From assembly GCA_902776645.1 (NCBI GenBank), contig CACYQT010000002.1, positions 89,578 through 153,577 of the forward strand: a stretch of 64,000 bases of DNA. Direction: 5' to 3'. The stretch comes from an uncultured bacterium. GTDB lineage: Bacteria; Verrucomicrobiota; Lentisphaeria; Oligosphaerales; Oligosphaeraceae. Position numbers and translations under genes: made by a program. The notes under the pieces were generated by a model. It made no database searches. It had not been told where the DNA came from and saw only the letters and a list, made by a program, of their open reading frames with translations. Shown here piece by piece: positions 17,597 to 25,349 of this stretch. The stretch's first letter is position 1. Each line of letters opens with the position of its first letter.

Positions 17597-17977
17597 CTAT
17601 GCGCCAAGGCTAAATGTTATCCTAAACATTGGTTGTATGGCATATCGGATGACAAACCATCCCCAAATTGCATCTATAGTCATCAAGAGCAGAAGATATT
17701 TGATTTGCTTTTCAGCCATCCCACGGCCCTTCCACCAGGCGAAGCAGGCAATGCCCAACGTAATACAACAACAAAATGCCTGAAAAAAGATGTTGAGTGT
17801 CAGTGATGTCAATGTTGGAAGATTCTCTCCTGGCAACACTCGCGCCCAATACCTCTTGAAAAAAAATGAAAACCAAATGTACACTATTGAGAAGATTGCC
17901 TGCAATACCACTGTCCACAGACCATAAATGATGGACAGTCGCCCAGAGAGGGCTTCTTTTTGTTTCTCACTAGTCAT
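17597..17977 (-). CDS. Small membrane protein, unknown
   Basis: The product is about 126 residues with three predicted membrane helices (TVVLQAIFSIVYIWFSFFF, IFFQAFCCCITLGIACFAW and YLLLLMTIDAIWGWFV). No family is recognised. I take the ATG at 17977, preceded by GGAGAAAA, over a GTG start five codons upstream. Immediately upstream lies a short frame that begins in the repeat head at 18050 and ends overlapping this start codon, so the repeat may supply a translated leader. It is followed by another membrane protein gene in the same operon. Confidence 0.68.
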   Translation of the reverse strand: MTSEKQKEALSGRLSIIYGLWTVVLQAIFSIVYIWFSFFFKRYWARVLPGENLPTLTSLTLNIFFQAFCCCITLGIACFAWWKGRGMAEKQIKYLLLLMTIDAIWGWFVIRYAIQPMFRITFSLGA

Positions 17978-18015
17978 CGTGCTTTTCTCCACTATTGATT
18001 CCCTGCGCGGGCTCG

Positions 18016-18050
18016 TCTAAGAAGAAGATTTTGCGGAGGAGGGGCTTCAT
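18016..18050 (-). repeat. Accessory-block repeat, head copy
   Basis: The minus strand reads ATGAAGCCCCTCCTCCGC and onward, encoding MKPLLRKIFF, nearly identical to 19505-19538. The short frame from this ATG ends after 26 codons and overlaps the start of the gene at 17977. Confidence 0.75.
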
Positions 18051-18108
18051 TGTGCGGTGTTAACCTTATGTCGGCAGGTATGTTGCGTTGTCGTTTGCGT
18101 CTTATGCC

Positions 18109-18150
18109 TTAATCTATCCCGTCCATCGTGCATTTCAACCACGTGGCTGA
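18109..18150 (-). repeat. Accessory-block repeat, tail copy B
   Basis: The minus strand reads in frame as ATWLKCTMDGID and a stop, the same tail as the other copies. It lies 58 bases from the head copy that follows it, on the minus strand. Confidence 0.7.
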
Positions 18151-18196
18151 AACATCATTTGAGTTCTGAATGAATATTTGCACCAGACGCGCAACA

Positions 18197-18817
18197 CTAG
18201 CATGACATCGTTTCAAAAATAGCTTTAACTTCCTTCTTGAAACTTTGGGGAATTTGGGGAAGTGTATCTGGAAAAAGTGAAGTAGACAATTCAACCCTGT
18301 GTACTAGTTTTGCTTTTGGACACAAAGGAGATAAGTCTTGTTTTTTAAGAGCTTCTTCATACCTTTCAATCATTTTTGTCAAATAAGCAGGTCTGTTAAG
18401 ATACCACTTTTCCATAATATAATATGGTGACATCAGGCGTAATGTATATGGGAACAGCTTCTTCTGATTCAGCACTTCTGAATAGTACATGGTTCCGGAA
18501 CCGACAATGATGCGATTATCTAAGTAACAATGACAAGTGTCATAGGTAATAATCTCATCATCTACAGTCAGTTTTCTACCCGTTTCTTGTTGGTGTTTTG
18601 CTTGAATCACAAGAAAACTTATTCTGTCAAAACTATACGAGAATACGTGTTTCAGCCTTCCTTGTAAGTCATACTGATAATAATGTATCTGTTTATATTC
18701 TGTTCCGATTGTGCTGATTTCTTTTTTTAGCAAACCATTTTTAGAAGAATATTCATAACGCCATGAAAAACGTTTTCCATTCTCATCTATGTCCCAATCT
18801 TCTCTAATTTCTGTCAT
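18197..18817 (-). CDS. Hypothetical protein with YD-repeat-like start
   Basis: This is a 206-residue soluble protein with no family that I can name. Its first 60 residues have alternating aromatic and charged strands (FSWRYEYSSKNGLLKK, then IHYYQYDLQGRLKHVF) similar to a YD/RHS repeat unit or a MORN-like antiparallel sheet. The rest is mixed. The start at 18817 follows GGAGAAGAG and overlaps the stop of the truncated toxin frame by a few bases, so it is translationally coupled to the toxin-antitoxin genes. It ends before the repeat copies at 18.1 kb. Confidence 0.65.
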   Translation of the reverse strand: MTEIREDWDIDENGKRFSWRYEYSSKNGLLKKEISTIGTEYKQIHYYQYDLQGRLKHVFSYSFDRISFLVIQAKHQQETGRKLTVDDEIITYDTCHCYLDNRIIVGSGTMYYSEVLNQKKLFPYTLRLMSPYYIMEKWYLNRPAYLTKMIERYEEALKKQDLSPLCPKAKLVHRVELSTSLFPDTLPQIPQSFKKEVKAIFETMSC

Positions 18818-19050
18818 ATCTCTTCTCCATGTTTTGGACATTCAGCCAGGAACAGAAAAGCAACGACAGTCACAACGGCACAAGTTGGCAAAGGACAGGC
18901 TAGCATCAAAGTACGGTCAATCTCAGAAAACATTTGATCGGCATTGATATACTGATAGAGATTGACAGAATAATCTTTTGAAAGCCATTCCGCCAGTGTA
19001 CTTTTTCCAGAGCCGTTAGGTCCAGCGAAGACTCGTATCCGTGGAATCAT
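18814..19050 (-). pseudogene. Truncated zeta-toxin-like P-loop protein
   Basis: The first 47 residues match the N-terminus of zeta-toxin family kinases: IRVFAGPNGSGKST (Walker A, residues 5-18) and YQYINADQMF, the N-A-D that follows in the family. Full toxins are well over 150 residues and go on with catalytic and substrate-binding parts. Here the frame changes at IDRT into a hydrophobic tail (LACPLPTCAVVTVVAFLFL) and stops at 78 residues, so it cannot be a working UDP-sugar kinase. The ATG overlaps the antitoxin stop (ATGA), and its stop overlaps the next start, so operon coupling is kept. A deletion with fusion to foreign sequence is the likely origin. It may still be expressed. Confidence 0.75.
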
Positions 19051-19298
19051 GGGATTAGATTCTCCTTGATGACTTCCTCGTGCCCATCAGGATAGAGGCG
19101 GATAAGGTCTCTTCCTTTCACGAACACGGCTGGAATGCCCTTGGCCAAGAGACGTCTGATGGCTGCACGACTCGCTTCTCGGGCTGACCGAGCCAGTTTG
19201 CGTACATATTCGGGCTGCTGTGATTCTTCCGTCAGGTATTCAACAGGCGCAATTGTCCCATCAGCCATCTTGATATGTGTGATGCGTTCTTCTGTCAT
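19047..19298 (-). CDS. Zeta-toxin-associated antitoxin-like protein
   Basis: This 83-residue protein has a helical middle part (EYVRKLARSAREASRAAIRRLLAKG) and a short beta end (IPAVFVKGRDLIRLYPDGHEEVIKEN). Small proteins with this 'A-R-x-A-x-R-x-L-x-x-x-G-I' then 'R-L-Y-P-D-G' layout commonly precede zeta-type kinases and are taken as their antitoxins. It overlaps the toxin start by four bases. The start at 19298 is preferred; AGGCAAAACAACT precedes it, as in the MBL gene. The frame also opens at 19331. Since its partner is truncated, it may be an orphan now. Confidence 0.72.
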   Translation of the reverse strand: MTEERITHIKMADGTIAPVEYLTEESQQPEYVRKLARSAREASRAAIRRLLAKGIPAVFVKGRDLIRLYPDGHEEVIKENLIP

Positions 19299-19460
19299 AG
19301 TTGTTTTGCCTGTTGATTCATCGTTTCTCATACTGACTTTTTTACAATATGTTACCTTATTTTTAACTAATGTATGTTTTTTTTCGTTTTTTCAAGCTTT
19401 TGAGTCTCGAATACTTCAAGCCTTTACATGTATTTTTTGTTCAATTCTTGTTGAGTTCTT

Positions 19461-19540
19461 GTTGCATTTCAACCGCGTGGCACGGAATTGATTAGGAGGC
19501 GCGTCCCTGAAGAAGATTTTGCGGAGGAGGGGCTTCATGG
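19461..19540 (-). repeat. Accessory-block repeat, longest copy C
   Basis: This copy joins both parts: on the minus strand it encodes MKPLLRKIFFRDAPPNQF then RATRLKC in one frame. It contains the head seen at 18016-18050 and the tail seen at 16920, 18109 and 19574. It lies upstream of the antitoxin gene. Confidence 0.75.
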
Positions 19541-19573
19541 TATCTGCTAATTGATGCTACTTATTGTCATTTC

Positions 19574-19628
19574 TTAATCTACACTCCCTTCGGCGGTTTG
19601 CAATCGCGCGGTGCGGGATTGGCGCGTC
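19574..19628 (-). repeat. Accessory-block repeat, tail copy D
   Basis: A more diverged tail: on the minus strand it reads TARLQTAEGSVD and a stop, against ATWLKCTMDGID in copy B. The following 'GATTAAG' is kept in both copies. It lies 35 bases before the head of copy C. Confidence 0.6.
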
Positions 19629-19988
19629 TGGCGGGGAGTTTTCTTCGTCACCGCCTCCCCCGCCGCCGATTTGTAAGAGGTTTGAAATCTTCTTCGGGGG
19701 CACCTCAAAATCATCGGCTGTTCTTCTGTGGAGAAGATTTTCATCGCTTTTCTCTTGACATCCATTCAACGCTATTCAAGAAAAAGCGGATAAAAACGGC
19801 GTTTTGAGGCGGAAATTGTCGAGTTAGGGGAAAAGTCGGTGGTCTTTTCAAACGGAGAAAAACGGCGGAAAAAACGTCTGGAGAAGCGACTGAAACGGCC
19901 TTTTCTTCCTTCTACGCAGTGGGATTGCTGGAAACGGAGAATCCATGCAAGTGCTGCATTTTACGGCTGTTGCGAAAAATGAAACAGC
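19629..19988. other. Intergenic between accessory block and tRNA
   Basis: No gene is supported. The stretch has runs of 'aaaacggc' and 'cggcggaaaa' type words and a partial 'ggctgttgcgaaaaatgaaacagcc' inverted repeat near 19966-19990 that recalls the terminator repeat at 4920 and 41803. Confidence 0.4.
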
Positions 19989-19990
19989 CC

Positions 19991-20011
19991 ACTGACGGAA
20001 AAGCCGTCAGT
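19991..20011 (-). terminator. Hairpin after tRNA-Pro
   Basis: ACTGACGG and CCGTCAGT form a stem; on the minus strand it is followed, after a GC-rich stretch, by TTTCATTTTT. It probably ends the tRNA transcript. Confidence 0.55.
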
Positions 20012-20028
20012 AGGCCGTGGAAAATGAA

Positions 20029-20105
20029 TGGTCGGGGCGGCGAGATTTGAACTCGCGACCTACTGGTCCCAAACCAGTCGCGCTACCAAACTGCGCTACA
20101 CCCCG
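20029..20105 (-). tRNA. tRNA-Pro (UGG), CCA encoded
   Basis: The minus strand folds as a full cloverleaf: acceptor CGGGGTG with CGCCCCG, D-arm GCGC/GCGC, anticodon stem ACTGG/CCAGT with loop TTTGGGA (anticodon TGG), T-arm GCGAG-TTCAAAT-CTCGC, then ACCA. The encoded CCA end is present. It stands at the right edge of the accessory block, a common integration position. Confidence 0.95.
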
Positions 20106-20167
20106 ATTGTCCTATTAATATACGGCATCTTCAAAAAAAAACAATCCGAAGACGGTGAGTTGTTTGG

Positions 20168-20227
20168 CAAAAAAGAGGTAGCAAGGGCGCCCCCGCTCTT
20201 GACAAGGCTGAGACGGCCTTGCTACCC
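20168..20227 (-). terminator. Long-stem terminator of the GH99-like gene
   Basis: GGTAGCAAGG and CCTTGCTACC pair across about 30 bases; on the minus strand the stem is followed by TCTTTTTT. It lies just after the stop at 20241. Confidence 0.65.
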
Positions 20228-20240
20228 TAGGATTTAATGA

Positions 20241-21359
20241 TCAATTGCCGACGAAAACCTTTTTCACGGCTTCCAGATAGCCGTAGCCATGGAGGTCGTC
20301 TGGTTCGAGATAACTGGTCTCCGTCCATTCGTTCCAACTGTTGAGGGTGACGAGCGGCTGCTGCTGCGGATGGGCGATGACGTAGTCTTTCGCCATGCGG
20401 AGGGCCTTTTCGAATTCCTCTGGCGGGTTGTCGCGGCATACGTATTCACGGAAACGCTTGAAACGCGGGTTGTTGTCCCATCCGATGGAGACGTGCGGGT
20501 AGTAGGGGATGGAGTAGTTGGCGGAGATTTTCTCCCATTCCTTCTGGACATCGACGAGAATGTCCTTGTAGCTGCGGTTCATGTTCGTGAAATGGACGAA
20601 CTGATAGTGGGTGATGCTGTCGAAGCCCAGCGCGTCGAACTGGGCGCGGTTCAGGCCGCCGTGTGCGTCGAAGCCGCTGAGATTCGTGCCGTTCTTGCTC
20701 CAGGCGGTGGCCTGCAGATGGAGGCCGGGGAAGCCCGCGCGGATCGTTTCTTCTCGGAACCAGTCCAATGCCTTGCGGCATTCATCGACGCCGCCGAGGC
20801 CGTTGATGAGATTTTCGAGTTCGTAGATCATGAAGACGGGCTTGCCGTCGATGGTGTAGTAGTTCGGCTGGGAGAAATAGCGTTCGATGACGCGATGGAC
20901 GATGATTTCGAACTGCTTGCGGGGGACGGCACCGCCCCAGATGACGGTGTTGCCGTAGTCGTCGGAGAGATTGATGTTCCAATAGTTGTTGGCGTCATGG
21001 TTGGCCCACATGAGATAGAATTTCATGCGGTCGCGGTTGGCGGCCTTGAGGAAGCCGTTGTCGAGGCACTGTTCGAGGAAGGGGCGGTTGTCGAACCAAT
21101 ACCAGTCGTAGATGAAGACGTTGACGCCGTGGTCGGCGGCCGCGTCGATTTCCATCTGCATGACGTATGGATCGGCCTCGTTGACGTAGCCCCAAAGGGG
21201 CTTGCGCGGCCAGTCGTGGAACGGTGCGCCTTTGACGGAGTTTTTTACGGATTGCCATTCGCCGATCCCCTCCGGCCAGAACATTCTGGTGCGCGGCTCG
21301 TCTCCTGTGTAGGAGGGCCAGATGAAGGCGGCGACATCGATGGATTGATTCTTGAACAT
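20241..21359 (-). CDS. GH99-like/WbsX-type glycoside hydrolase-like protein
   Basis: The 372-residue protein matches the WbsX/GH99-like group (PF14307): an opening AAFIWPSYTGDEPRTRMFWPEGIGEW, then FIYDWYWFDNRPFLEQCLDNGF, MKFYLMWANHD, NYYTIDGKPVFMIYE and the closing LVTLNSWNEWTETSYLEPD. The SWNEWTE with its Glu is the most conserved part. Members are found in polysaccharide loci and act, or are predicted to act, as endo-glycosidases of clan GH-A type or as glycan-processing proteins. No signal peptide is seen. It lies downstream of the frameshifted GH39-like gene on the same strand, separated by paired palindromic repeats, so it need not share a transcript. Confidence 0.85.
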   Translation of the reverse strand: MFKNQSIDVAAFIWPSYTGDEPRTRMFWPEGIGEWQSVKNSVKGAPFHDWPRKPLWGYVNEADPYVMQMEIDAAADHGVNVFIYDWYWFDNRPFLEQCLDNGFLKAANRDRMKFYLMWANHDANNYWNINLSDDYGNTVIWGGAVPRKQFEIIVHRVIERYFSQPNYYTIDGKPVFMIYELENLINGLGGVDECRKALDWFREETIRAGFPGLHLQATAWSKNGTNLSGFDAHGGLNRAQFDALGFDSITHYQFVHFTNMNRSYKDILVDVQKEWEKISANYSIPYYPHVSIGWDNNPRFKRFREYVCRDNPPEEFEKALRMAKDYVIAHPQQQPLVTLNSWNEWTETSYLEPDDLHGYGYLEAVKKVFVGN

Positions 21360-21390
21360 GGTAATACCTCTATAATACTGAATTATCGAA

Positions 21391-21439
21391 CCGTGGGTTC
21401 ATCACCCACGGCTGGGATCCGCCGCCCCTACGGGGCTTT
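21391..21439. repeat. Palindromic intergenic repeat, copy 1
   Basis: CCGTGGGTT...CACCCACGG hairpin followed by GGGATCC and a GCCCC...GGGGC hairpin. A second copy lies at 21457 with the same order and only small changes. It looks like a REP/BIME-type element. Confidence 0.75.
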
Positions 21440-21456
21440 GTGTGGCAACATGTTTT

Positions 21457-21515
21457 CCGTGGGTTACGCTTCGCTTCACCCACGGCTGGGATCCACTGCC
21501 CCGATGGGGCTTTTT
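21457..21515. repeat. Palindromic intergenic repeat, copy 2
   Basis: Same unit as 21391-21439 with an extra 'acgcttcgct' in the first loop. The final GCCCCGATGGGGC stem is followed by a T-run on the plus strand. It ends at the stop codon of the GH39-like gene. Confidence 0.75.
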
Positions 21516-23022
21516 ATTTTCTTTCTTTGATCAGCTGGAAGTAGCGGGCGCTCTTTTCACGGCCGATGCCCGGGGCGATCTCCAGATAGCCTTCGCGGGT
21601 GTCACCGTCGTTGTCGTTGACGATGAGATTGAAAAGGAAGCCGTCCTGCGCACGTTGCGGCGTGAGTTTCAGATCGGCGCGCGAGATGGTGCAGACATAT
21701 GTCGTGGTATGGGTGGCTTCATCTCGGACAGTCGTCAATTTCAGCTTGGGGCGGCGGTTTGGCGGGGCGGAATAGACGGCGGTGTTGGCGGAGCCGTCCT
21801 GGTTGCGGGCGAGGCCGAACTCGTAGTACGGCGTGTCGCCGAAACAGAGCGCGAATTGGATGCTGTCGCCCTGCCATAATTTGTCGTCGGGATACGGTTG
21901 CACATGGACGTCATCGACGACGACCGCTCTGAGGATGAAATCGTCCTTTGTCAGTTCGAGCCAGATGTTGGCGGAGAGGTCTTCCGGGCCGCTCCATGTC
22001 AAATGCTGCAATTCAGGAGCTTCCGCCACGAGCTTGACATACTGCATGCGATCGTTGAGCATGAATTGCGGGTGGTTTCCGCTCGCGGGCAGCATGACGA
22101 CGGGATTGGCGGTGACCGTAAGCTCTCCTTTCCAGAGACTTCCAAAAGACGCATTGGCGATGATCGGGGCGGATATCCCGCTGCTGCCGAAATCCTTTGA
22201 CGCCGTGAGTTTGAACGTCATGCTTTTCTGCGAATTGGTCGGGATGACGACGGACTGCTTCAGCTGTTGACAGTTGATGTTTGGGGGCATGGCGAGCTCG
22301 ATGTCCGCCGTGATGTCATGGGCGGTCGGATTGCGGAAGACGAAGGCCAGCGAATTGTCCTGTCCGGGCAGGATGAAAAAGTCTTTCTGGCGTTCAAGGT
22401 ATTCCTTGCAGTTGCCTTTTCCTGTCATGACGGGATGGTGGGCGGCGACGGTGAAGAAATTGCCGCCGTTGGCGGGAAGTTTTTCCTGCCCTTGGAGGCG
22501 GAGCGTGGCGGGATTTCGTCCGATTTTATAGGCGACGGCGTCGTTTTCCACACCCAACGGTGCTTCATTGCCGTAAAGATCGATGACGGAGGCTTTTCCT
22601 GTGACGCCGAGGAGAATGATCATGGAGTTTTCCTGTGCGCGGTTGAGATTCCAGGCAGGGATGAGCAGGTCGCCGTTTGCGGCGCGGAAGGCGAAGGCGT
22701 CTATGTCCGCGCCGAAATCCATTTGGGATAGGAATGTGGCCTTTGTATATAGAGAGGCCAGCGTATTGTAGGCGGCGTAGGCGCATTTCGGATAGAAATC
22801 GCGTGTGACGAGCCCGAAATTATGTTCGCCGTAAGTGGCGTCATAGCCGTCGTTTCGCAGATCATACCAGTTGTATCCGATGGCGCCTTTCGCCCAGCTG
22901 TAGAGGAATTTCTGGAAGAGGGTGATGGCCTGGAAATGTTCGCCGCCGTCCGATGAGGGCAGGGCGGTTTCGTTGGCGTACCATGGCGCGGTGACGTTTT
23001 CTTCCTTTCTCATTTTGAACAT
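21514..23022 (-). CDS. GH39-like secreted hydrolase, C-terminal part (frameshifted)
   Basis: This is the downstream half of one gene broken near 23090. The frame is open back to about 23095, where it reads GSYDIHAFHGHGRLSGY in direct continuation of the upstream half. Early in the frame, TAPWYANETALP holds the Glu that would be the nucleophile of a clan GH-A enzyme. The rest of the catalytic part (WAKGAIGYNWYDLRNDGYD) follows, then beta-rich domains and a C-terminal CBM9-like domain (LWQGDSIQFAL, YVCTISRADLKLTPQ, FNLIVNDNDGDTREGY). The listed ATG at 23022 is only the first Met after the shift and has no strong binding site, so this half is probably not made alone. Confidence 0.7.
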   Translation of the reverse strand: MFKMRKEENVTAPWYANETALPSSDGGEHFQAITLFQKFLYSWAKGAIGYNWYDLRNDGYDATYGEHNFGLVTRDFYPKCAYAAYNTLASLYTKATFLSQMDFGADIDAFAFRAANGDLLIPAWNLNRAQENSMIILLGVTGKASVIDLYGNEAPLGVENDAVAYKIGRNPATLRLQGQEKLPANGGNFFTVAAHHPVMTGKGNCKEYLERQKDFFILPGQDNSLAFVFRNPTAHDITADIELAMPPNINCQQLKQSVVIPTNSQKSMTFKLTASKDFGSSGISAPIIANASFGSLWKGELTVTANPVVMLPASGNHPQFMLNDRMQYVKLVAEAPELQHLTWSGPEDLSANIWLELTKDDFILRAVVVDDVHVQPYPDDKLWQGDSIQFALCFGDTPYYEFGLARNQDGSANTAVYSAPPNRRPKLKLTTVRDEATHTTTYVCTISRADLKLTPQRAQDGFLFNLIVNDNDGDTREGYLEIAPGIGREKSARYFQLIKERK

Positions 23023-24533
23023 GTTGTCGAGCTGGAGGCGGTAGCCGGAGAGACGTCCATGGCCGTGGAACGCATGGATGTCGTATGAACCACGATCAGG
23101 ACATACGTGCTGGGAGCATGCTTTTTGACTTCTTCGTATGCGATTTTCATCAATTGAATGTATTCCTCCGCGGAATAGTTGGCGAAGCCGACGAGATCCG
23201 GTTCGTTCCAGACTTCGCCGTAGCGGATCTTGTCTTTGTAACGTTTGGAGAATTCCGCGATGAATTTCCGCCAGAGATCATAGTCCGGCCGTGGAACGCC
23301 TCTTTTCGTGCTGTCCAATGGCTTCCAGTCCTTTGCGGTCGCCCAGCCAGGGCAGTAATCGTAGATGGCCTGGATTTCGACGCCTTGTTCGCCGAAGAGA
23401 TTGACGACACGGTCGAACGGTTCGAAATTCCAGCGGTCCTGCGACGGCTGCATGAGATCCCAGCTGATGTCTTCACGGAGAATCTTGATGCCGACTGATG
23501 ACGCCGCAATCGCCTCTTTTTTAATGACTTCAGTAGAATTCCGCTGCGGATGCGAACAGACGCCGAAGAGAAAGCCCTCCGCTTTGCCGGCAGTTGCGCC
23601 GACAGGTTTCATATAGGCGAAACTGGTTATTTTTTGTGCAGGCGGAATCCGTTTGTCATTGTCATTGACAATCGTTTTGACGGTATAGACGCCGTATTTG
23701 GCGGGGGCTTTCACGGGAGCGGAGAAGATTGTCTGCGGCGAAACATCTAGCGGAAGCGTGTTTTGGGAGATGACGGTTTGTTTGTAATCGGAAATGGTAT
23801 ATTCAAGCGTGCCGCGGATGACGCGGGGGGAATCATTGTCAAGAACGATGCGCAGATCGTCTTCATGTCCGCTGGCGAGAATATGGATGGGATGGCCTGT
23901 GTCAATGACGGCGAAACGCGGATTGAGTTCGACGATGTCGCCAATCTGGACGGTTTCGAGTGCGAACCAGCTGACCATGCCGTCCGCCTTGTCCAGAATG
24001 TAGTCGGCGGCAAGGCCATGGAAATATGCGGGAAAGTCGATCCGTTTGTTTGGATTTCTGCCGCCTCCCCAGACACCGGCCTTTTCGCCATTGTTGTTCA
24101 CATTATATTCAAGCGTATGCCATCCGGCGGGCAGCTTGGAGACATCGCATGCATATTGGAAAATTTCGTTTTCGCTGTCGCGCAACCGTAGATTCAGATG
24201 ATGGATGGAATGTCTGTCCGGCAAAAGTACGCGGAGCTTGATACGGGCGGTCGTGAAGGCGGGCAGTTTTGTGTGCGTGTTGGCATAATTGCGGGGGAAG
24301 CAGAATTCCAAAAACGGGCCGATGGACTGTTTCCATTCGACTCTGTACTGGGGCTGCCCGTCAACTTGCACGATTTTGGCGGATTGCTGCCGTTCCTCCG
24401 CTCTGTGGAGTTCGACGTCGACGGGCAGTGTGCGGAAATCGGCAATGGTCGCGAAAGGATTGTCGTCCGCATGGAGGTCATTTGATGCAAGCATGCCGGA
24501 GACGGCAAGAAACGCGAAGAGTTGTTTTATCAT
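23010..24533 (-). CDS. GH39-like secreted hydrolase, N-terminal part (frameshifted)
   Basis: The 507-residue frame starts with a signal peptide (MIKQLFAFLAVSGMLASNDLHA), then a beta-rich carbohydrate-binding-like region (about 40-300), then a TIM-barrel start: GVCSHPQRNS, KILREDISWDLMQP, FGEQGVEIQAIYDYC and RYGEVWNEPD, in which N-E-P at residue 444 carries the acid/base of clan GH-A. After APSTYVLI it leaves the true frame and ends in unrelated residues. The nucleophile is in the next frame. One missing or extra base near 23083-23097 would restore a protein of about 1000 residues. It could be a real pseudogene, a phase-variable site or a sequence error. It follows ccsA by 33 bases. Confidence 0.78.
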   Translation of the reverse strand: MIKQLFAFLAVSGMLASNDLHADDNPFATIADFRTLPVDVELHRAEERQQSAKIVQVDGQPQYRVEWKQSIGPFLEFCFPRNYANTHTKLPAFTTARIKLRVLLPDRHSIHHLNLRLRDSENEIFQYACDVSKLPAGWHTLEYNVNNNGEKAGVWGGGRNPNKRIDFPAYFHGLAADYILDKADGMVSWFALETVQIGDIVELNPRFAVIDTGHPIHILASGHEDDLRIVLDNDSPRVIRGTLEYTISDYKQTVISQNTLPLDVSPQTIFSAPVKAPAKYGVYTVKTIVNDNDKRIPPAQKITSFAYMKPVGATAGKAEGFLFGVCSHPQRNSTEVIKKEAIAASSVGIKILREDISWDLMQPSQDRWNFEPFDRVVNLFGEQGVEIQAIYDYCPGWATAKDWKPLDSTKRGVPRPDYDLWRKFIAEFSKRYKDKIRYGEVWNEPDLVGFANYSAEEYIQLMKIAYEEVKKHAPSTYVLIVVHTTSMRSTAMDVSPATASSSTTCSK

Positions 24534-24566
24534 GATGAAATTCTCCGAAAAAGTTGTGGAAATGGC

Positions 24567-25349
24567 CTATTTTGCGTAGCTGTGAAGGGTGTTGCCGAAT
24601 TTGGGAAGAAGATTCACGACAAGGAATGTGACGACGAGCGCGGAGAACGCCAGAAGATGCGTCCAGACGGCGCGTTTGCGGCCATCCGGACGGTAATAGG
24701 CGTGGAGGGAGGCGAGATAGAGGCACCATGTGATGAGGGCCCATGTCTCCTTCGGGTCCCACGACCAGTAGATGCCCCATGCCTCTTCAGCCCAGAGGGC
24801 GCCGCTCCAAAGTCCGAACGTCATGAGAGGCAATGCGATGCGGATGACGGACCGGGCGGCGTTGTGGCGTTTCAGCTTCAATTCTTCATTGCGTGTGCAG
24901 AGGCTTGTGAGCATCAGGAGGAAGGCGACGGCGGCGGTCGCGTAGGATACCATATAGGAAAGGACATGCGGGACGAACCACGGCGACTGCAGGGCGGGGA
25001 CGCGCTGCCATGCGAGATTGCGTTCCATGAAGAACGTGCCGATGAGCGGGAAGAGGGAGGCGAAGGCGAAATGCGGCAACGTCCAGTCCAATTCAAAACG
25101 TTTTCTGACAACGAGATGGAGCGGAAGGAAACAGAGCGACAGGAAGACGAGCACGTGGACCATGTTGCCGAAGGGGGGATGGCCGCAGACGACGTAGTTG
25201 CCGATGATCGTCAGCAGGTTGAGAACCCATGCGGCGATGAACACGCCGATGGCGGGGCGTTGCCGTTTGGCGATGCCGAAGATAAAACTGATGCCGTAGC
25301 CGATGGCGGCGGTTGCGGCCAGAATGACGAATGTTGTCTCGTTAAACAT
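24567..25349 (-). CDS. ccsA: Cytochrome c biogenesis protein CcsA/ResC-like
   Basis: The 260-residue membrane protein has eight or so hydrophobic segments and the heme-handling WWD motif WGIYWSWDPKETWALI near residue 193. Flanking His residues (GNYVVCGHPPFGN, VPHVLSY, and the late THLLAFS) fit the heme ligands of the family. With ResB it forms the system II machinery that carries heme across the membrane and joins it to apocytochrome c. Its start overlaps the end of resB by eight bases. Both parts are short, as in other split systems. No c-type cytochrome is encoded in the window. Confidence 0.92.
   Translation of the reverse strand: MFNETTFVILAATAAIGYGISFIFGIAKRQRPAIGVFIAAWVLNLLTIIGNYVVCGHPPFGNMVHVLVFLSLCFLPLHLVVRKRFELDWTLPHFAFASLFPLIGTFFMERNLAWQRVPALQSPWFVPHVLSYMVSYATAAVAFLLMLTSLCTRNEELKLKRHNAARSVIRIALPLMTFGLWSGALWAEEAWGIYWSWDPKETWALITWCLYLASLHAYYRPDGRKRAVWTHLLAFSALVVTFLVVNLLPKFGNTLHSYAK

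Noticed and set aside
16920..19628. Ordinary integron attC sites
   Set aside because: The repeats have neither the RYYYAAC/GTTRRRY ends nor an internal palindrome of attC type, and no integrase gene is in the window.
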